From Lactuca virosa (lineage: Eukaryota > Streptophyta > Magnoliopsida > Asterales > Asteraceae), in assembly GCA_928212115.1 (NCBI GenBank), contig CAKMRJ010005745.1, forward strand, positions 93,711,388 to 93,775,387: 64,000 nucleotides of DNA. Direction: 5' to 3'. Below, piece after piece: positions 36,214 through 48,109 of the stretch (its first letter is position 1; every line of letters begins with the position of its first letter). The translations under genes were made by a program, and so were the position numbers. The notes under the pieces are model-generated. The model had not been told where the DNA came from and made no database searches. It saw only the letters and a program-made list of their open reading frames with translations.

Positions 36214-36875
36214 CCTCTAGATCCCCTATTATGTGATAGTATGTTATTGTGTTGTAGTGATTTGTAAGATCGGTATCCTGATATATAGGATGAGGCTATG
36301 CTTAGTGATCTGTACGATTTGTCTGTTTCTCTATTGACTGGTTATATCTATGTTTATCTCTTATGTATATGTCGACATGTTGTATGTGGTTGGTTTGAGG
36401 TGGACCAATGTAGTCTGAAGGTCAAGAGACCCAAGGCGTCCCGGATAGACTGGAGGCCTGAGGGGCGTACTAGTCAGGCCGAAGGCCCGGAAACGGTCTA
36501 GATAGTTTGTAGGCCCGGTGAGGCGTTCCATTCATGCTGACGGTTCTATGAGCGGTCCAGATAGTCTGCAATCCTGGTGAGGCATTCCAGTCAGGCTGAA
36601 GGCTCTTTATGCATGTTGTCTGTATTATGCTTATGTTATGTGTTGGTACTTTGGTGGATCTCACTAAGCGTTGTCTTACAGTTTTGGATTATGTTTCAGG
36701 TACTTCGGATGATTGCGGGAAGGCAAAGGTGTGGCCGTACACATCCTCATGTTTTGACTTATGATTTTGGGAGATTCTGATGTTGAACATGTTTTAAAAA
36801 CTATGATTGTAACCATTTGTGAATTTGGTTGGTTTTAAAAAGTTTAAATTTATCATGATTTTTATGGATGTTACA
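36214..36875 (+). mobile_element. Chromovirus-like LTR fragment, copy 2
   Basis: Full 3' part of the fragment seen in unit 1: degenerate 50-60-base repeats around AGTCTG/GGCCCGG (36410-36600), GGTGGATCTCACTAAGCG, TTTCAGGTACTTCGGATG, then GTGTGGCCGTACACATCC and an end at GGATGTTACA (36875). The left edge, against the gypsy gag leader, is near 36225 and not exact. Confidence 0.5.
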
Positions 36876-37810
36876 GTATGTATTTCATAACATAGCATGA
36901 ATGATGTTTAATTGAAGAGGTTAGTTGATTACTCGAAACATCATACAATGAATAAAGACTTAATTATTATGGTGATTAAATAATAAGAGTTTTATTTATA
37001 TTCAATAGTTTTAAGACCATAGTTAATTAGTTTATCATTGTGTTTCACTTTGCATGTTTTACTTCCTGAATAATTTGATTATTCGAAATTCCACAGTTGC
37101 TTATACTTTTGGAAGTAGGTAGTGAAATAATACTATCATGAATTGAATTGTAAATTGTCTATGGGGATTAGACATTGGAATAATATTGCTACAATATTCA
37201 TGAGTACTTAGAAAATAGGGATTTTAAGTATTGGATAAACCCACACTCAGAGAATTACTTCATGGATTTTATCACGAGTAATTATGAGACGATAATATCT
37301 TATATTCGTAAAACAAAGATATATGAGTTGTAATTTACAAGTCGACTGTACATTGGTATTGCGAAAACGTATCAGTAACTTAATGTTGTGAAAAATAGTG
37401 TCATGTGCAATTTTATGAGTAAAAGATACAAGCATATGAGTCAAAGTTTATTCGTTCCTTTTGCCTTAACGAGAAAAGCGATATCTTGGGCCCCTAAATG
37501 ATTTGGTGTCCACATCTGAAGTGCTTGGTCGAGCTCGGACTAAATTGATGTGTTCAATTAGCAGTCTGAATCCAATCGTCATAAATCGGGAAATCGAGAA
37601 ACAGAATTTTGGAAAATGAGATTAATTTTACTCCATATCTCGTATCCATAAGATATCTTGTACAACAAAGGAATATTTGAGCACTTATCTTATGATACAT
37701 AACTGACTGGGTCAGAGTTCGACAACGGCTTTTGGAAGCTACAATTTATTGATCGGTTCAGAATTTACAGGAAATTATAGTTATAGACTTATACAAGTGA
37801 CATACTCTTG
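36876..37810 (+). mobile_element. Copia 3' internal fragment
   Basis: No ORF. It matches, in opposite orientation, the stretch 59849-60720 next to the LTR at 59260: GTGTTTCACTTTGCATGTTTT, CTTCATGGATTTTATCACGAG, GAGACGATAATATCTTATATT and GGGCCCCT.AATGATTTGGTG appear in both. It is thus the 3' non-coding part of a related copia element, on the plus strand. Confidence 0.6.
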
Positions 37811-38665
37811 GAATAGGTGTCTAACCCCATTACTATAATAGATATATACTTGAATTAATGGTAGCACATTCCTTTTGGGTTGCCCTCAAACCTTGTAATT
37901 GAATAGAATAACTTTTAGAGAGAGAGACTAATTTATTAATTTATTATATGATTAATAAATTAATTAGAAATTGAAATAAATGATTTGTTAATAGATTTTG
38001 AGAATAATATATTAGTTATAAATATTATTATTTAATTAAGAATTAATCATAAATTAATTGGAATTAGTTTTGGGAGTAATTAGATTAATTAAAAGTATAG
38101 GGGTTAAAGTGAAATTGTTCAATAGTTGAACAAGAAGCAATGCAGAACCTTCCTATGGCCTTGTACGGTTTTAGGAGGGTCTAGGGTTTCTAGAATTATC
38201 CTTGGAGAATAGTTAGGAAGATGGATAATTACCAAAAAAAAAAAAAAATTTTTTTATTCCTTTTAGGGTTATCTAGGGTTTCCAAGATGCACTATATAAG
38301 GATCCTTATACCTAGCAATTTTAGTCATGTCTTCTAGACCTAAGGATAGCCGAAATTATGATCTATTTTCTCTCTATCTTCAAGTTTCATTAGTTGCTAG
38401 GGTTTGGGTGTGAACCATCAGAGGCACGACACTTTTGGTGCTTGCTTCCAAGAGTATTTCAAGACGGATAGGTTTGATTGCTTACTACAACAATCAAAAA
38501 GGTATGTAATTATATTTTGTTTGTTGATTTCGAAAATACCTAGGGTCCATAGGTTTCTTGTTGTTCAATGGAATGTTACTTCAATAGTGTTATGACATAG
38601 ATCTAGTAGGTTGCATACCCCTTAAGTGTTAATGATTTATCCGCGTTATTGCATGTAAAACGCAT
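37811..38665 (+). mobile_element. Degenerate copia LTR
   Basis: The start resembles the family LTR start (TTGGAATAGGTGTCTAACC against TTGGATTAGTGTCTAAGTC). The body is rich in AATTAATT, with CTATATAAGG at about 38291 as a TATA-like box and CATAGATCTAGTAGGTTGCATAC near the end, comparable to the terminal part of the LTR at 59260. Borders are approximate, and no target duplication was found. Confidence 0.5.
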
Positions 38666-38689
38666 CAATAATCACATATGATTAAACAC

Positions 38690-39078
38690 ATGATAAAAAA
38701 TATTGAATCGAGAACAAGAAAACGAATATTGTCTATATAAATCATATATGATTAGATACATGTAATCAAATGTGATTAAATACACAAGAATAATTACTGA
38801 ATCCATAATGAAACAAAAATATTTTCCATATAAATCACATATGATTAAATACATACAATTAAATGTCATTATATGTATCTAATCACATATAATTTATATG
38901 GATAAGATTTTTTTTGAGTTTTCGATTTAATAGTTGTTCTCATGTATTTAGTCACATGTGATTATATGTATTTAATAACATATAATTATACCTATTTAAT
39001 CAGATGTGATTATATGTATTTAATTACATATGATTTATTTGGACAAGATTCAGTTCCACATTCTCGATTTAATAGTTT
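38690..39078. repeat. AT-rich foldback (MITE-like) sequence
   Basis: Two arms of about 185 bases are imperfect reverse complements. Each arm holds two copies of a unit with AATCGAGAA.. or AATCCATAA.., then ATATAAATCACATATGATTA. The left arm has TTGAATCGAGAACAAG and ATATAAATCATATATGATTA; the right arm has TACATATGATTTAT and TTCTCGATTTAATAG. There is no ORF. Terminal motif and target duplication are unclear. Confidence 0.6.
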
Positions 39079-39084
39079 TTCTTT

Positions 39085-40172
39085 GTCTACGTGGTAGATG
39101 GTGATGATGGTGGTGGTTGTTGGTGGGGGTGGTGGTGGTGGTGGTGATGGGTGGTGGGTAGGGTGGTGATAGTGGTGGAGGTGAGGAGGGTAGTAGGTAG
39201 TGGTGATGGGTGGGAGTGGTGGGTGGTGGTGGTTGTTGGTAGGTGGTGGTGGGTGATGGTGCTCATAGGTAATAATTGATTGTTGGTGTTAGTCGTAGTG
39301 AAGGGTGGTAGGTGTTGGTTACAATGTGTGGTGGGTGGGTCGATGGTGATGGAGGATATTGGTTGGGGATGGCGGGTGGTGGTGGCGTCTAGTGGCAGTG
39401 TGTGGTGATGTTTGGTGGTGGTATGTGGTAGTTGGTGGTGGTGGTGAAGGGTTGTAGGGGTAACATGTGGGTGGCAGGTGGTGGTGGTTATAGATTATGA
39501 TGGTGGCGGGCGGTAGTAATAGTTGGTGGTGGTGGTGGTGGGTGGTGGTGGATGTGTAGTAGTTGTGGTGGTGCTAAGGGTGGTGGTGGTGGTGTATGTA
39601 TGGTGGTTTTAGTGGGTAATGATGGGGTGGTTATAGGTGATTGAGGTGGGTGGTGATGGTCAGTGGTGATGGTGGTAGGTAGTAGTGGTCTTGCTGGGTG
39701 GTAGGTGGTGGTGGTTGTGGCGAGTGGTGGTGATGGGTAATGGAGGCGAGTGGTGGTGATGGTTGGTGGTGGTGGTGGGTGGGTGGGGTTGATAGTGGTG
39801 ATAGGTGGTGGTGGTGGTGGTCAGTGGTAAACGTGGTAGGTGGTAGTGCTGGGTGGGTAGGGGTAGTGGTGGTAGGTGGTGGTGTTGGGTGGTGGAGGCG
39901 GGTGGTAGTGATGGGTGGTGATGGCAGGCAGTTGTGATGGGTGATGTGTGGTGATTGGTGGTAATAGCGGGTGGCAGCCATAATGGTGGGTGGTGGTGGT
40001 GGTGGGTGGTGGTTGTGGTGGGTGGTGATGGTGGCGGGTGGTGGTGATTGTGGTGGGTAGTGGTTTTGGTGGGTGGTGGTGAGGGTGGTAGTGGTCGGTG
40101 GTGATGGGTCGTGGTCAATGGTGGTCGTGGTTGGCGGTGGCGGGTGGTGATGGTGGTTTTGGGTGGTGGTTC
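39085..40172. repeat. GT-rich GGT/GTG simple-sequence tract
   Basis: About 1.1 kb of imperfect GGTGGT, GGGTGGTGG and GGTGATGG words with almost no C on the plus strand. The long His/Pro/Thr-rich frames on the minus strand come only from this composition. It ends just before a CACTA tip. Confidence 0.9.
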
Positions 40173-40175
40173 TCG

Positions 40176-41731
40176 CACTACAAGAAATACAACTTTTAGT
40201 GGCGACACCAATAGCGGCAACATGAGCCTTTAGCGGCGAAAATTGATATGTCGCCGCTAAAGTTCCATGTCGTCGCTATTGGTTTCGCCGCTAAAGGGCC
40301 ATGACACGGATCCGCCATTTCACGTTGTGGTAAACTAGAACCGTTCGATCATGTTTCTAATCCAACGGCTGGGGTACTCATGGAACATACAAAAGCAATA
40401 CCGGAGACACAAGTCGCTGCTAAAGACCTAACATTGTCGCCGCTAAATGTCGAATAAATGACGCGGAAATAATTCCCTCCGAAGTGTCGCCGCTAAATGT
40501 CAAATAAATGACGTGGAAATAACATTGCCCCAATCGTTGCCGCTAAAGGTGTCAACGCTAAAGGTCGACGCATTTAACCCAAAAAAATCGACGCATTTTC
40601 CATTTCTCTTCTGTTTGCTTCCATCGTTGCTGCGGTGTTTTTTCTTTTCATCTTCTTCATCGATTCGTCGATTCGTAAGCATCGTTGTTAGGCAAAACCA
40701 AGATTAAGGAATTTCAGCCACTTAGAAGTAGATACTAGCGGGCAAAGTAGATATAGACCAGTGAGGACGAATTTCGGGCGACTGAGACTAATTTTCGGCG
40801 ACAATAGGTATTTCCATCTTAGTTTTCTTTCCCTTTTCTCTTGTAACATCGATTTTTAGCTTATTTTTGTGATTAATTGCAAAAAATTGTCAATTTCAGT
40901 TTTTGATTGAGTTTCCCGGTCACCACCGACGATAACCGCCACCACTGCACCATTTCATTGATTTCCGCCACCACAGGTTCTATTTACTTCTATTGATTGT
41001 GAAATTTCAGTTTAATTGCGAAATATGTGTAGTTGTACAAATTATTTGAAAATCGACATATGTGTGTATATTTGATATATGTATGTGAATCTATGTAAGT
41101 TTGGTGTATATATGTCAATGTATGTGTGTTTGGTGTATATGTGGTATATGAATGTGAAATATGTGTATTTGGTATAAGTAGGATGTTATTATCTATATAT
41201 GTGAAAGTATGTATATTTGGTACAAGTAGGATGTTATTATGTATGTATATGAATGTATGTGTGTTTGGTGTATATGTGGTATATGAATGTGAAATTTATG
41301 TATTTGGTATAAGTAGGATGTTATTATCTATATATGTGAAAGTATGTGTATTTGGTATAAGTAGGATGTTATTATGTGTGTAGTGAATGTATGTGTATTT
41401 GGTGTATGTGTGGTATATGTATGTGAAAGTATGTGTATTCGATGCACTTATGTATTATGTGAAAGTATGTGGTTTTGGTCTAAGTAGGATGCTATAATTG
41501 AAAAAAAAAACAAAAGTAAATTATTGTTATAATTGGAAAAAAAACAAAACATCCACTGTTATAAACTTGTTTAACAACAATGCTATAATTGGAAAAAAAC
41601 CAAAACAATAACATGTTATAATATTGGTTTTCTTAAAACATTTTTTTTCACTGTTTACCAATTTGATTTTGATTTTAGGTCATTTGTTTTTAATATAATA
41701 ATAAATTATTCTATGAAGCAACTAATAAGCT
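40176..41731 (+). mobile_element. CACTA element 1, one end
   Basis: It begins CACTACAAGAAATAC, the terminal inverted repeat of plant CACTA elements. In the next 380 bases at least eight subterminal motifs of type TCGCCGCTAAA or its complement lie in both orientations (e.g. 40229-40239, 40251-40261, 40286, 40436, 40486). A leader-like C/T-rich part and a minisatellite follow. The opposite end was not found; a second CACTA element begins at 41732 and may have inserted into this one. Confidence 0.7.
41070..41490. repeat. Minisatellite in CACTA element 1
   Basis: Tandem units built on GTATTTGGTATAAGTAGGATG and TTATTATCTATATATGTGAAA, in all about five to six degenerate copies. An 85-codon frame through them (ISRMLLSIYVKVCVFG repeated) is a by-product of the repeat. 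Confidence 0.7.
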
Positions 41732-42240
41732 CACTACAAGAAAAACGCGATTTTGCTAGGGAAGGTCGCTATGGAACGTATTTTCGTTGTTAATCTGCAA
41801 TGGATCGTGCTATGGAATGTCGTTCCATAGCAATGTTGCTACCACATTGTCTACGGATTTTATTTCTGGTAGCGAGAATGGGACTTGCTAAGGAAAATGC
41901 TACCTACCCCATATCCGTTGGTATTATGCTACCGATATTTCTATGGAACAAAATTTTGTAGTAATTGTTCAACGACATTTGTTACGGAATTACTTTCCGT
42001 TGTACTTGTGCTATGGAATTAATCATCGTGGTTACTATGCAACGGAGTTTGTGACGGAAACCAATTTCATAGTTGATTTGCTATGAAAATACCATTCGTA
42101 GGTATTTGCTAGGGAACTCTGCTATGGAATTTGATTTCGTTTGCTTATTTTGCTATGGAACAAAAAGCCTAGCTAATTTGCGACGGCATTTGTTACGAAA
42201 TTATATTCCATAGCAACGTTGATAAGGAGTATTTCAATTT

Positions 42241-42799
42241 CATAGATACTTACCTACGAAAATTTGCACCGACAATAAAACCCGTGGAATCATCAAGTTC
42301 ATGATGGTATGTATGGGTTGTTTCTTTGTTGGGATGTTGTATGCTTAATTAATTTTCTTATTCTATGGATGAATTATTAATCAATGGAATTTGTAAGATA
42401 TGGTTTGAATGATATGTTTTTGAATTGGTAATATATTTTGTTTGTTTTATTGTATTTTATATGTATTTAATAATAGGAAAGAACAAACATTTGGTATTAT
42501 ATATGTTTGTGTTATCTTGAATATTTTTTAGCATTTCAATGTAAAAAAACAGGATTATAACATAAACGATTACTTAATTGGATATTTAATGAAAATATTG
42601 TACATACAAATATCTCAAAAACACATATCCCCTTTTAGTAAATGCTTTCAATGTACCAAAGAATGATAAAATTTCATTTTATTTAATTAATTATCATGAA
42701 GGGCACTAATACATAACATCACATTTACCAATTCGCATGCAAAAACTAAAAATTATACAATGTAGTCATCCTTTTCTAAAGAAACAAAAGCATCTACTC
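42241..42799 (-). other. 3' flank of the CACTA transposase
   Basis: A/T-rich and without an ORF of interest; it lies between the subterminal repeats and the transposase C-terminus. Confidence 0.5.
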
Positions 42800-45700
42800 A
42801 TTATCTTCTTCCTCCTCTTCTTCTTCATTCTCTTCTTCTTCATTGCTCGTTGTCAGGAATACCATCATTGTCGTCCTCATGAGTTTCCCCTTCTTCATCA
42901 ATATTATTTTCATTATCTGAATCGTTGCTTGACATGTCCTGATCATCACAATTATTTGTATCGGCTGTACTTGGTATAATGATTTCATTTTATTCAACTT
43001 CATCTTCTTGGAAAGAAACGTCTTTCTGAGGATGATTTTTATCGGTCCAACCACGGGGTTTAACTTTAAATACAGCCCACCAGTCCAAGTTGTTTGTTTT
43101 CGAACTTGGGTAAGGAATGTAACACACCTGAGTGGCTTGCATGGCTAAAACAAACGGATCGAACTTGTATTTTCTTTTGACGTTTATCTCGACCAAGTTA
43201 TATTGTTTGTGAACCTTAACTCCTATGTTAGGTGTTGGATCGTACCAATGACATTTAAACAAAATTATGGTTTTAATTGGGTAACCAGGGTACTCGACTT
43301 CTAAAATTTCCTCTACCTTACCATAATAATCACCTCCTTGGCTACTAACACACAATCCGCTATTGGTTGTTGATTTGTTCAGACCATGAGCTTCTGTGTT
43401 AAACTTGTAACCATTGACAAAGTATACACTATATAATTTCACTTTTTTGAATGGCATTTTGGAAAGGTCAGATATATACTTGTTGTTTATCCGGATCTTA
43501 CGTGCCTATATGAAAAATGGTAAAACACTTAATTAGAGTTAATTATAAGCATAACAAAAAATAATAAAATACAAAAATACAAAAATAACACCCACATAGT
43601 TTTGAAACCATACTACAAAGTTCTTCTCAACTTCGGCTGCAAGCTCACCATTTGAATAACATTTTTAAAGTTACTATGATGTAATAAACAAAATCATGCA
43701 TGCAATGTTAATTTAGAGCAATTACACAACAAATGATTATTATAATTTAAAGTGATGCATGTTACGTACCTGATGTAATGCTTGATCTTATCTTCGTTAA
43801 GGAGTATGTAAGTTTGGGTAGCATGCACTTCCTCATCAGACATCATTCTATTTGTGAATCTTCCATAAGGACGCCCAGGATATGAAAATATATCAAACAT
43901 TTTGTTGTTATCATATGGTTGCTCATCTCCTCCTCCGTCATCATTTCGAGGCAACTTTCTATTACGTGTGGGGACACCAGTTTCGAAATAATGAGAGCAA
44001 AATATTGATGCTTCACGTAGCAAGTACGCGTTAACAACGGACCCTTCCACCCGAGCTTTATTTTTGACATCTTTTTTTCAACTGATTTAGATATCTATAT
44101 TGAAGATTATTTAAATTAGCTTACAAAAATAGCAACATTCATACATTATGATCTACCATACTAACCTTTCAAATGGATACATCCACCGATATTGGATGGG
44201 ACCGGCTATCTTCGCTTCGTGTGGCAAATGTACTGGTAAATGCTCCTTGGAATTAAAAATACCAGCGACAAAGATGGTCTCCAATTTATATAGAATTATT
44301 GGGATCTCGGTTTCAATCCTTTCCATGTCTTTTGTTGTGATTGATGTTGTTGTTAATGTTTTGAAGAAAATACTCAACTCTGCTAATGCTTCCCACACAT
44401 GTTTTGGCAACATCTCACGAAATGCAATTCGTATCAATCTTTGCATAAAAACATGACAATCGTGGCTTTTCATTCCGAACAGTCTACACCCTGTTAAATC
44501 AACACACCTCCCCAAATTAGAAACATAACCAACGGGGAAACGTCGCATATGGCTTTCTTTTGCTTCTTGTCCAGAGCGTAGTATGCTCTTTCATTATCAT
44601 CGACTCCTTTTCTCTTCCTACAATAGAGCTTCAGATCTCTTCTGGCTTCTACATTGTCCTTCGTCTTCCCGTTGACATCCATTACAGTGTAAAAAAAGTT
44701 TTCAAATACATTTTTCACAATATGCATAACATCAAAATTATGTCTAATGAGGTTTGTTTTCCAATATGGTAAATCCCAAAATATGTTTTTCTTTTTCCAA
44801 CCATGATCGCCACATCTTTTGTTTACATCATCAGCATTTAGTTTAGTCACTTTTACCAAACCTAATTGTTCAATCTCCCTTAAAGTTTTTTCACCATTCT
44901 TACTTGGAGGAGGACCTTCTGTCACTTCACGATTCTTTTTGAACTTATTTTTATCCTTTCTATATGGGTGATTTACCTGTAGAAATCTTCTATGGCAGTC
45001 AAACCATGACATCTTATTACCATTCTTTAGTCTGAATGCTTTTGTATGTTTCCCACAATGTGGACATGCTAGCTTACCTGCTATAGACCATCCGGGCAAC
45101 ATTGCATATGCTGGAAAATCGCTTATTGTCAACATCAAAGCTGCTCTTAAATGGAAATTTTGTTTTAAAGATATATCATATGTTACTACGCCTCCTTCCC
45201 ATAACTGCTCCAACTCTGCAACAACTGGTTGCAAAAATACATCTATTTTATGCTTAGGGTTTGACGCTCCTGGCACAAGTGCGGTCAAGAACATGTAAGG
45301 CTCTTTCATGCACATAGAAGGTGGCAAATTATAAGGTGTTATAATAATAGGCCAAGATGAATATTGTTGTCCAAATGCTCCATGTGGTGCAAACCCATCT
45401 GTACTTAGGCCTAATCTTACATTACATACTTCTGCTGCAAATGAATGATGACTTTTGTCAAAGTGCTTCCAAGCTTCTGAATCGGATGGATGACACATTA
45501 CTCCAGCATCATGTCCATGATTCTCGGAGTGCCATCTCATGGAAGCGGTTGTGCCTTGTGAAGCATACAATCTCTTCAACCTTGGAGTCAAAGGAAAGTA
45601 ATGCATTTTCTTAAAGGATACGCGAGAACATCTGGCCAAATTTTTTGACCGTTTGTACCTATCTGCATTGTAGAATTTGCACCGATAAAGATCTTTGTCT

Positions 45701-46392
45701 TGCCTCCAATATATCATACATCCAGAATAGCAGCAGTCAATCATCTCCATAGGCAAACCTAGTGCTTGTATTAACTTTTTTCTCTCGTATAAACTACCTA
45801 CCATATTATTCTCCTCCAGTAACACATCATTTATGAACTGGCAGATAGCATCATAACTTTGCTCAGGTATGCGATACTCTGATTTTATATTCAATAGTCT
45901 AGCTACAGCAGATAGTTGTGTCACTTTTTTACATCCAGGCCACAATTCTTTATCGGCTGCATCTAGCATATCAAATAATTTTTTATCTAGTGCATTTGGC
46001 TCCTCTTTAGGATTACTATTATTTAAATTAGGATCCATTGCATCTATGACCATTTCTCTATAAGAACATGCACCTTCACTAAAATTTGTGTTTGAATCAT
46101 CCACCCCTAAAAACATATTGTCATCATCAATTGATGTTTTGCCATGTTTATCCCAAAACCAATATTCCTCAACAAAACCAAACTTGTACAAATGATGTTT
46201 AACAGTATCAACTTCTCTATATGGTATGTTACGACATTTGATGCATGGGCATTTCATTTTATCTTCGTCCATGAACCTATGTTGACTGGTAGCAAAATCT
46301 ATAAAAATTTTCACTCCTTGTACGAAAACAAGCGATACATAAATACGATTATCTTTTCTTTCATACATCCACTTTCTACTTGGATTGTTCAT
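42800..46392 (-). pseudogene. CACTA (En/Spm) TNP2-type transposase
   Basis: Start chosen at MNNPSRKWMYERKDN (46392). Domains in order: transposase-associated N-terminus (WMYERKDN..GVKIFIDFA, CPCIKCRN, HLYKFGFVEEYWFWDKHG); the large transposase_21 part (MRWHSENHGHDAGVMCHPSD, NVRLGLSTDGFAPHGAFG, LVPGASNPKHKIDVFLQPVV, AGKLACPHCGKHTKAFRLKN, NFDVMHIVKNVFEN), open to 44494; a DUF4218-like part at 44548-44153 (MKSHDCHVFMQRLIRIAFRE, GPIQYRWMYPFERL); a linker at 44050-43694 (NAYLLREASIFCSHYFETGV); and a DUF4216-like part at 43457-42990 (NSGLCVSSQGGDYYGKVEEI, DPFVLAMQATQVCYIPYP). A frameshift near 44530 and a TAA at about 42990 before an acidic tail break it. It would bind the element ends and catalyse cut-and-paste. 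Confidence 0.9.
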
Positions 46393-46829
46393 TGTCTTAA
46401 ATCTGTTAAGTATAAATTTAAATAACACAATATTGTATGTTCATTAATGTTGATTTGAATTCATATATTACATTTGAATTAAATAAATAGTTACCATATA
46501 AACATTGCAAAGGTACCTTAACAACAACTCGTTTCACAAAGATAATGACCGAATGTTGAACCAATCTTCAAAGTTTTATAATTTGAATGGTTGAATAACT
46601 TTTATAATTGGATAATGGCTTAGAATATTTGTAGAATGGTTTAATTGAGATCGACACTTGCAGAACACATATTCAAACAAAGTGCGTATCGATTAGGGAA
46701 CCTTCAACAACCCTTGATTTCGATGTGTTGGATGGATACTACGTAAAATTATTGGGTCGATATTATTCAATATCAGGTTAAAACCCATGTAGTATACGGG
46801 TAATTATAAATTTAAATAACATTCATAAT
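46393..46829 (-). other. Upstream region of the CACTA transposase
   Basis: A/T-rich sequence without ORF. No clear subterminal GCTATGGAA motif was seen here, so the element end may lie beyond the retrotransposon at 56696-56806. Confidence 0.4.
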
Positions 46830-47281
46830 TGTCACACCCTAAAAACGGAACGGCGGAAACGATCGGGGGTGGAGGACGTCATGTTTAGTATCACAAGACA
46901 TGCATCATAGTAATCAAAGTAACAAACAACCATTTCATTAGAAAGAAAGTGTTTACAAAGTATGTGGTTCACATAAGATAGACTACAAAAGTAAATAACA
47001 AAACAAGACATGAAGCTACTATGCTCCATCTTCTGAATTCCCAGAGCACGTACCTGTCTACTAGTTATCTGAGAATACAAGTTATTTTGAAAGAGTAGAT
47101 CAGCATTTAAGCTGGTGAGTTCATAAGATTTTAGTGATGTATGTAAGTTGTAAGAAAGTTGTAAGTAAGTTGTATGTTCTTTTAGAAAAGTTCGCATGTT
47201 CCTCCAGAAAATCCTATATTTCCTGCTTTGATGAAAGATAAGTAAAAATGACTCTACAATCCTTTCTATGAGTACTAAATG

Positions 47282-47429
47282 GATACAAGTTATATAAAAC
47301 CCAGAGTAAACAAACAATCGATTGTGTGTATTTGCCCTAAGCCCACAACCAACAAGGAACAGGGAATGAGGCGGAAGGCACACAACCCATTGGTTGTTAG
47401 ATCATCGTTGTATATAACCCTGGCGTATT
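47282..47429. repeat. Hairpin module A
   Basis: The inner 5' arm AACAAACAATCGATTGTGTG faces CACACAACCCATTGGTTGTT across the loop core CCACAACCAACAAGGAACAG..GAGGCGGAAGG. About 17 of 21 arm positions pair. An outer stem TATA.AACCC / GGGTTATATA flanks it. The copy in the 5' LTR is at 53920-54067. Confidence 0.7.
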
Positions 47430-47555
47430 CACTTGGTACTCACGGATTTAACTGTACTAGTTCCTTTATATTTGATGAAAACATTCTTTAAGAAAACCCT
47501 TATTTCTTTTAGTAAAAATGGTAACCACAATGGTTCCTTCTATAATCACTTAGTT

Positions 47556-47705
47556 TATACTAGTTATATATAATCTAATATCAAATAGATAGTTAGTTGT
47601 GTGAATCTGACCTAAGCCCACAACCAAACAAGGAACAGAAAGTAAGGCGGAAAGCACACATCCAACTACCTATCGGGTATTAATTATATATAACCCTGAT
47701 GTATA
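47556..47705. repeat. Hairpin module B
   Basis: The 5' arm GTTATATATAAT..ATAGATAGTTAGTTGTGTG faces CACACATCCAACTACCTAT..ATTATATATAAC. The outer twelve bases are perfectly complementary. The loop has the same CCACAACCAAACAAGGAACA core. The copy in the 5' LTR is at 54194-54342. Confidence 0.75.
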
Positions 47706-47908
47706 AACTAAGGTATTATAGAATTAACCACCTAAGGTCCTTTAAGTTATACTGGTTTAATAAAATGGATTAAACCCTTTACTGGTAAGTTTCTAGTTTT
47801 GCCTACCAAATGTACTATTTGAAAAGTATGTTTTGTACTAGAAAACGGTGTATTGAATTAGTATACTATGACCTGACCCATACCCGGTACTCCTTATGAT
47901 TACTTGGT

Positions 47909-48109
47909 GTATACGGAATATATATTATATATATATATATATATTCTATATATATATCTATATATATATCTATCTATAGCTAAATCAAATAGATAGTAGG
48001 TTGGGTGAATCTGCTCTAAGCCCACAACAAAACAAGGAACAGGAAATGAAGCGGAAAGCACACATCCTACTACCTGTCGGATCCGATTAATATATATCCC
48101 TGATGTATA
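47909..48109. repeat. Hairpin module C
   Basis: AGATAGTAGGTTGGGTG faces CACATCCTACTACCTGTC across the same loop core. An AT microsatellite has grown in the 5' arm (47925-47970), and in the 5' LTR copy (54546-54753) it is a long perfect AT run (54555-54619). Confidence 0.7.

Larger units (their letters stand above)
41732..46829 (-). mobile_element. CACTA element 2, main part
   Basis: The left tip is CACTACAAGAAAAACGCG (preceded by GCT). Subterminal repeats GCTATGGAA/TTCCATAGC occur in both orientations through 42240 (e.g. 41777, 41808, 41824). The transposase gene lies on the minus strand, so the left tip is the 3' end. At 46829 an LTR retrotransposon interrupts the element. A short continuation at 56696-56806 ends with TTTCCATAGCAAAAATTGCG, which resembles the reverse complement of the subterminal region, but the final tip is missing. 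Confidence 0.75.

Noticed and set aside
39631..40223. Long minus-strand frames rich in His, Pro and Thr
   Set aside because: They come from the GGT/GTG simple tract; all frames are open by composition, and there is no domain.
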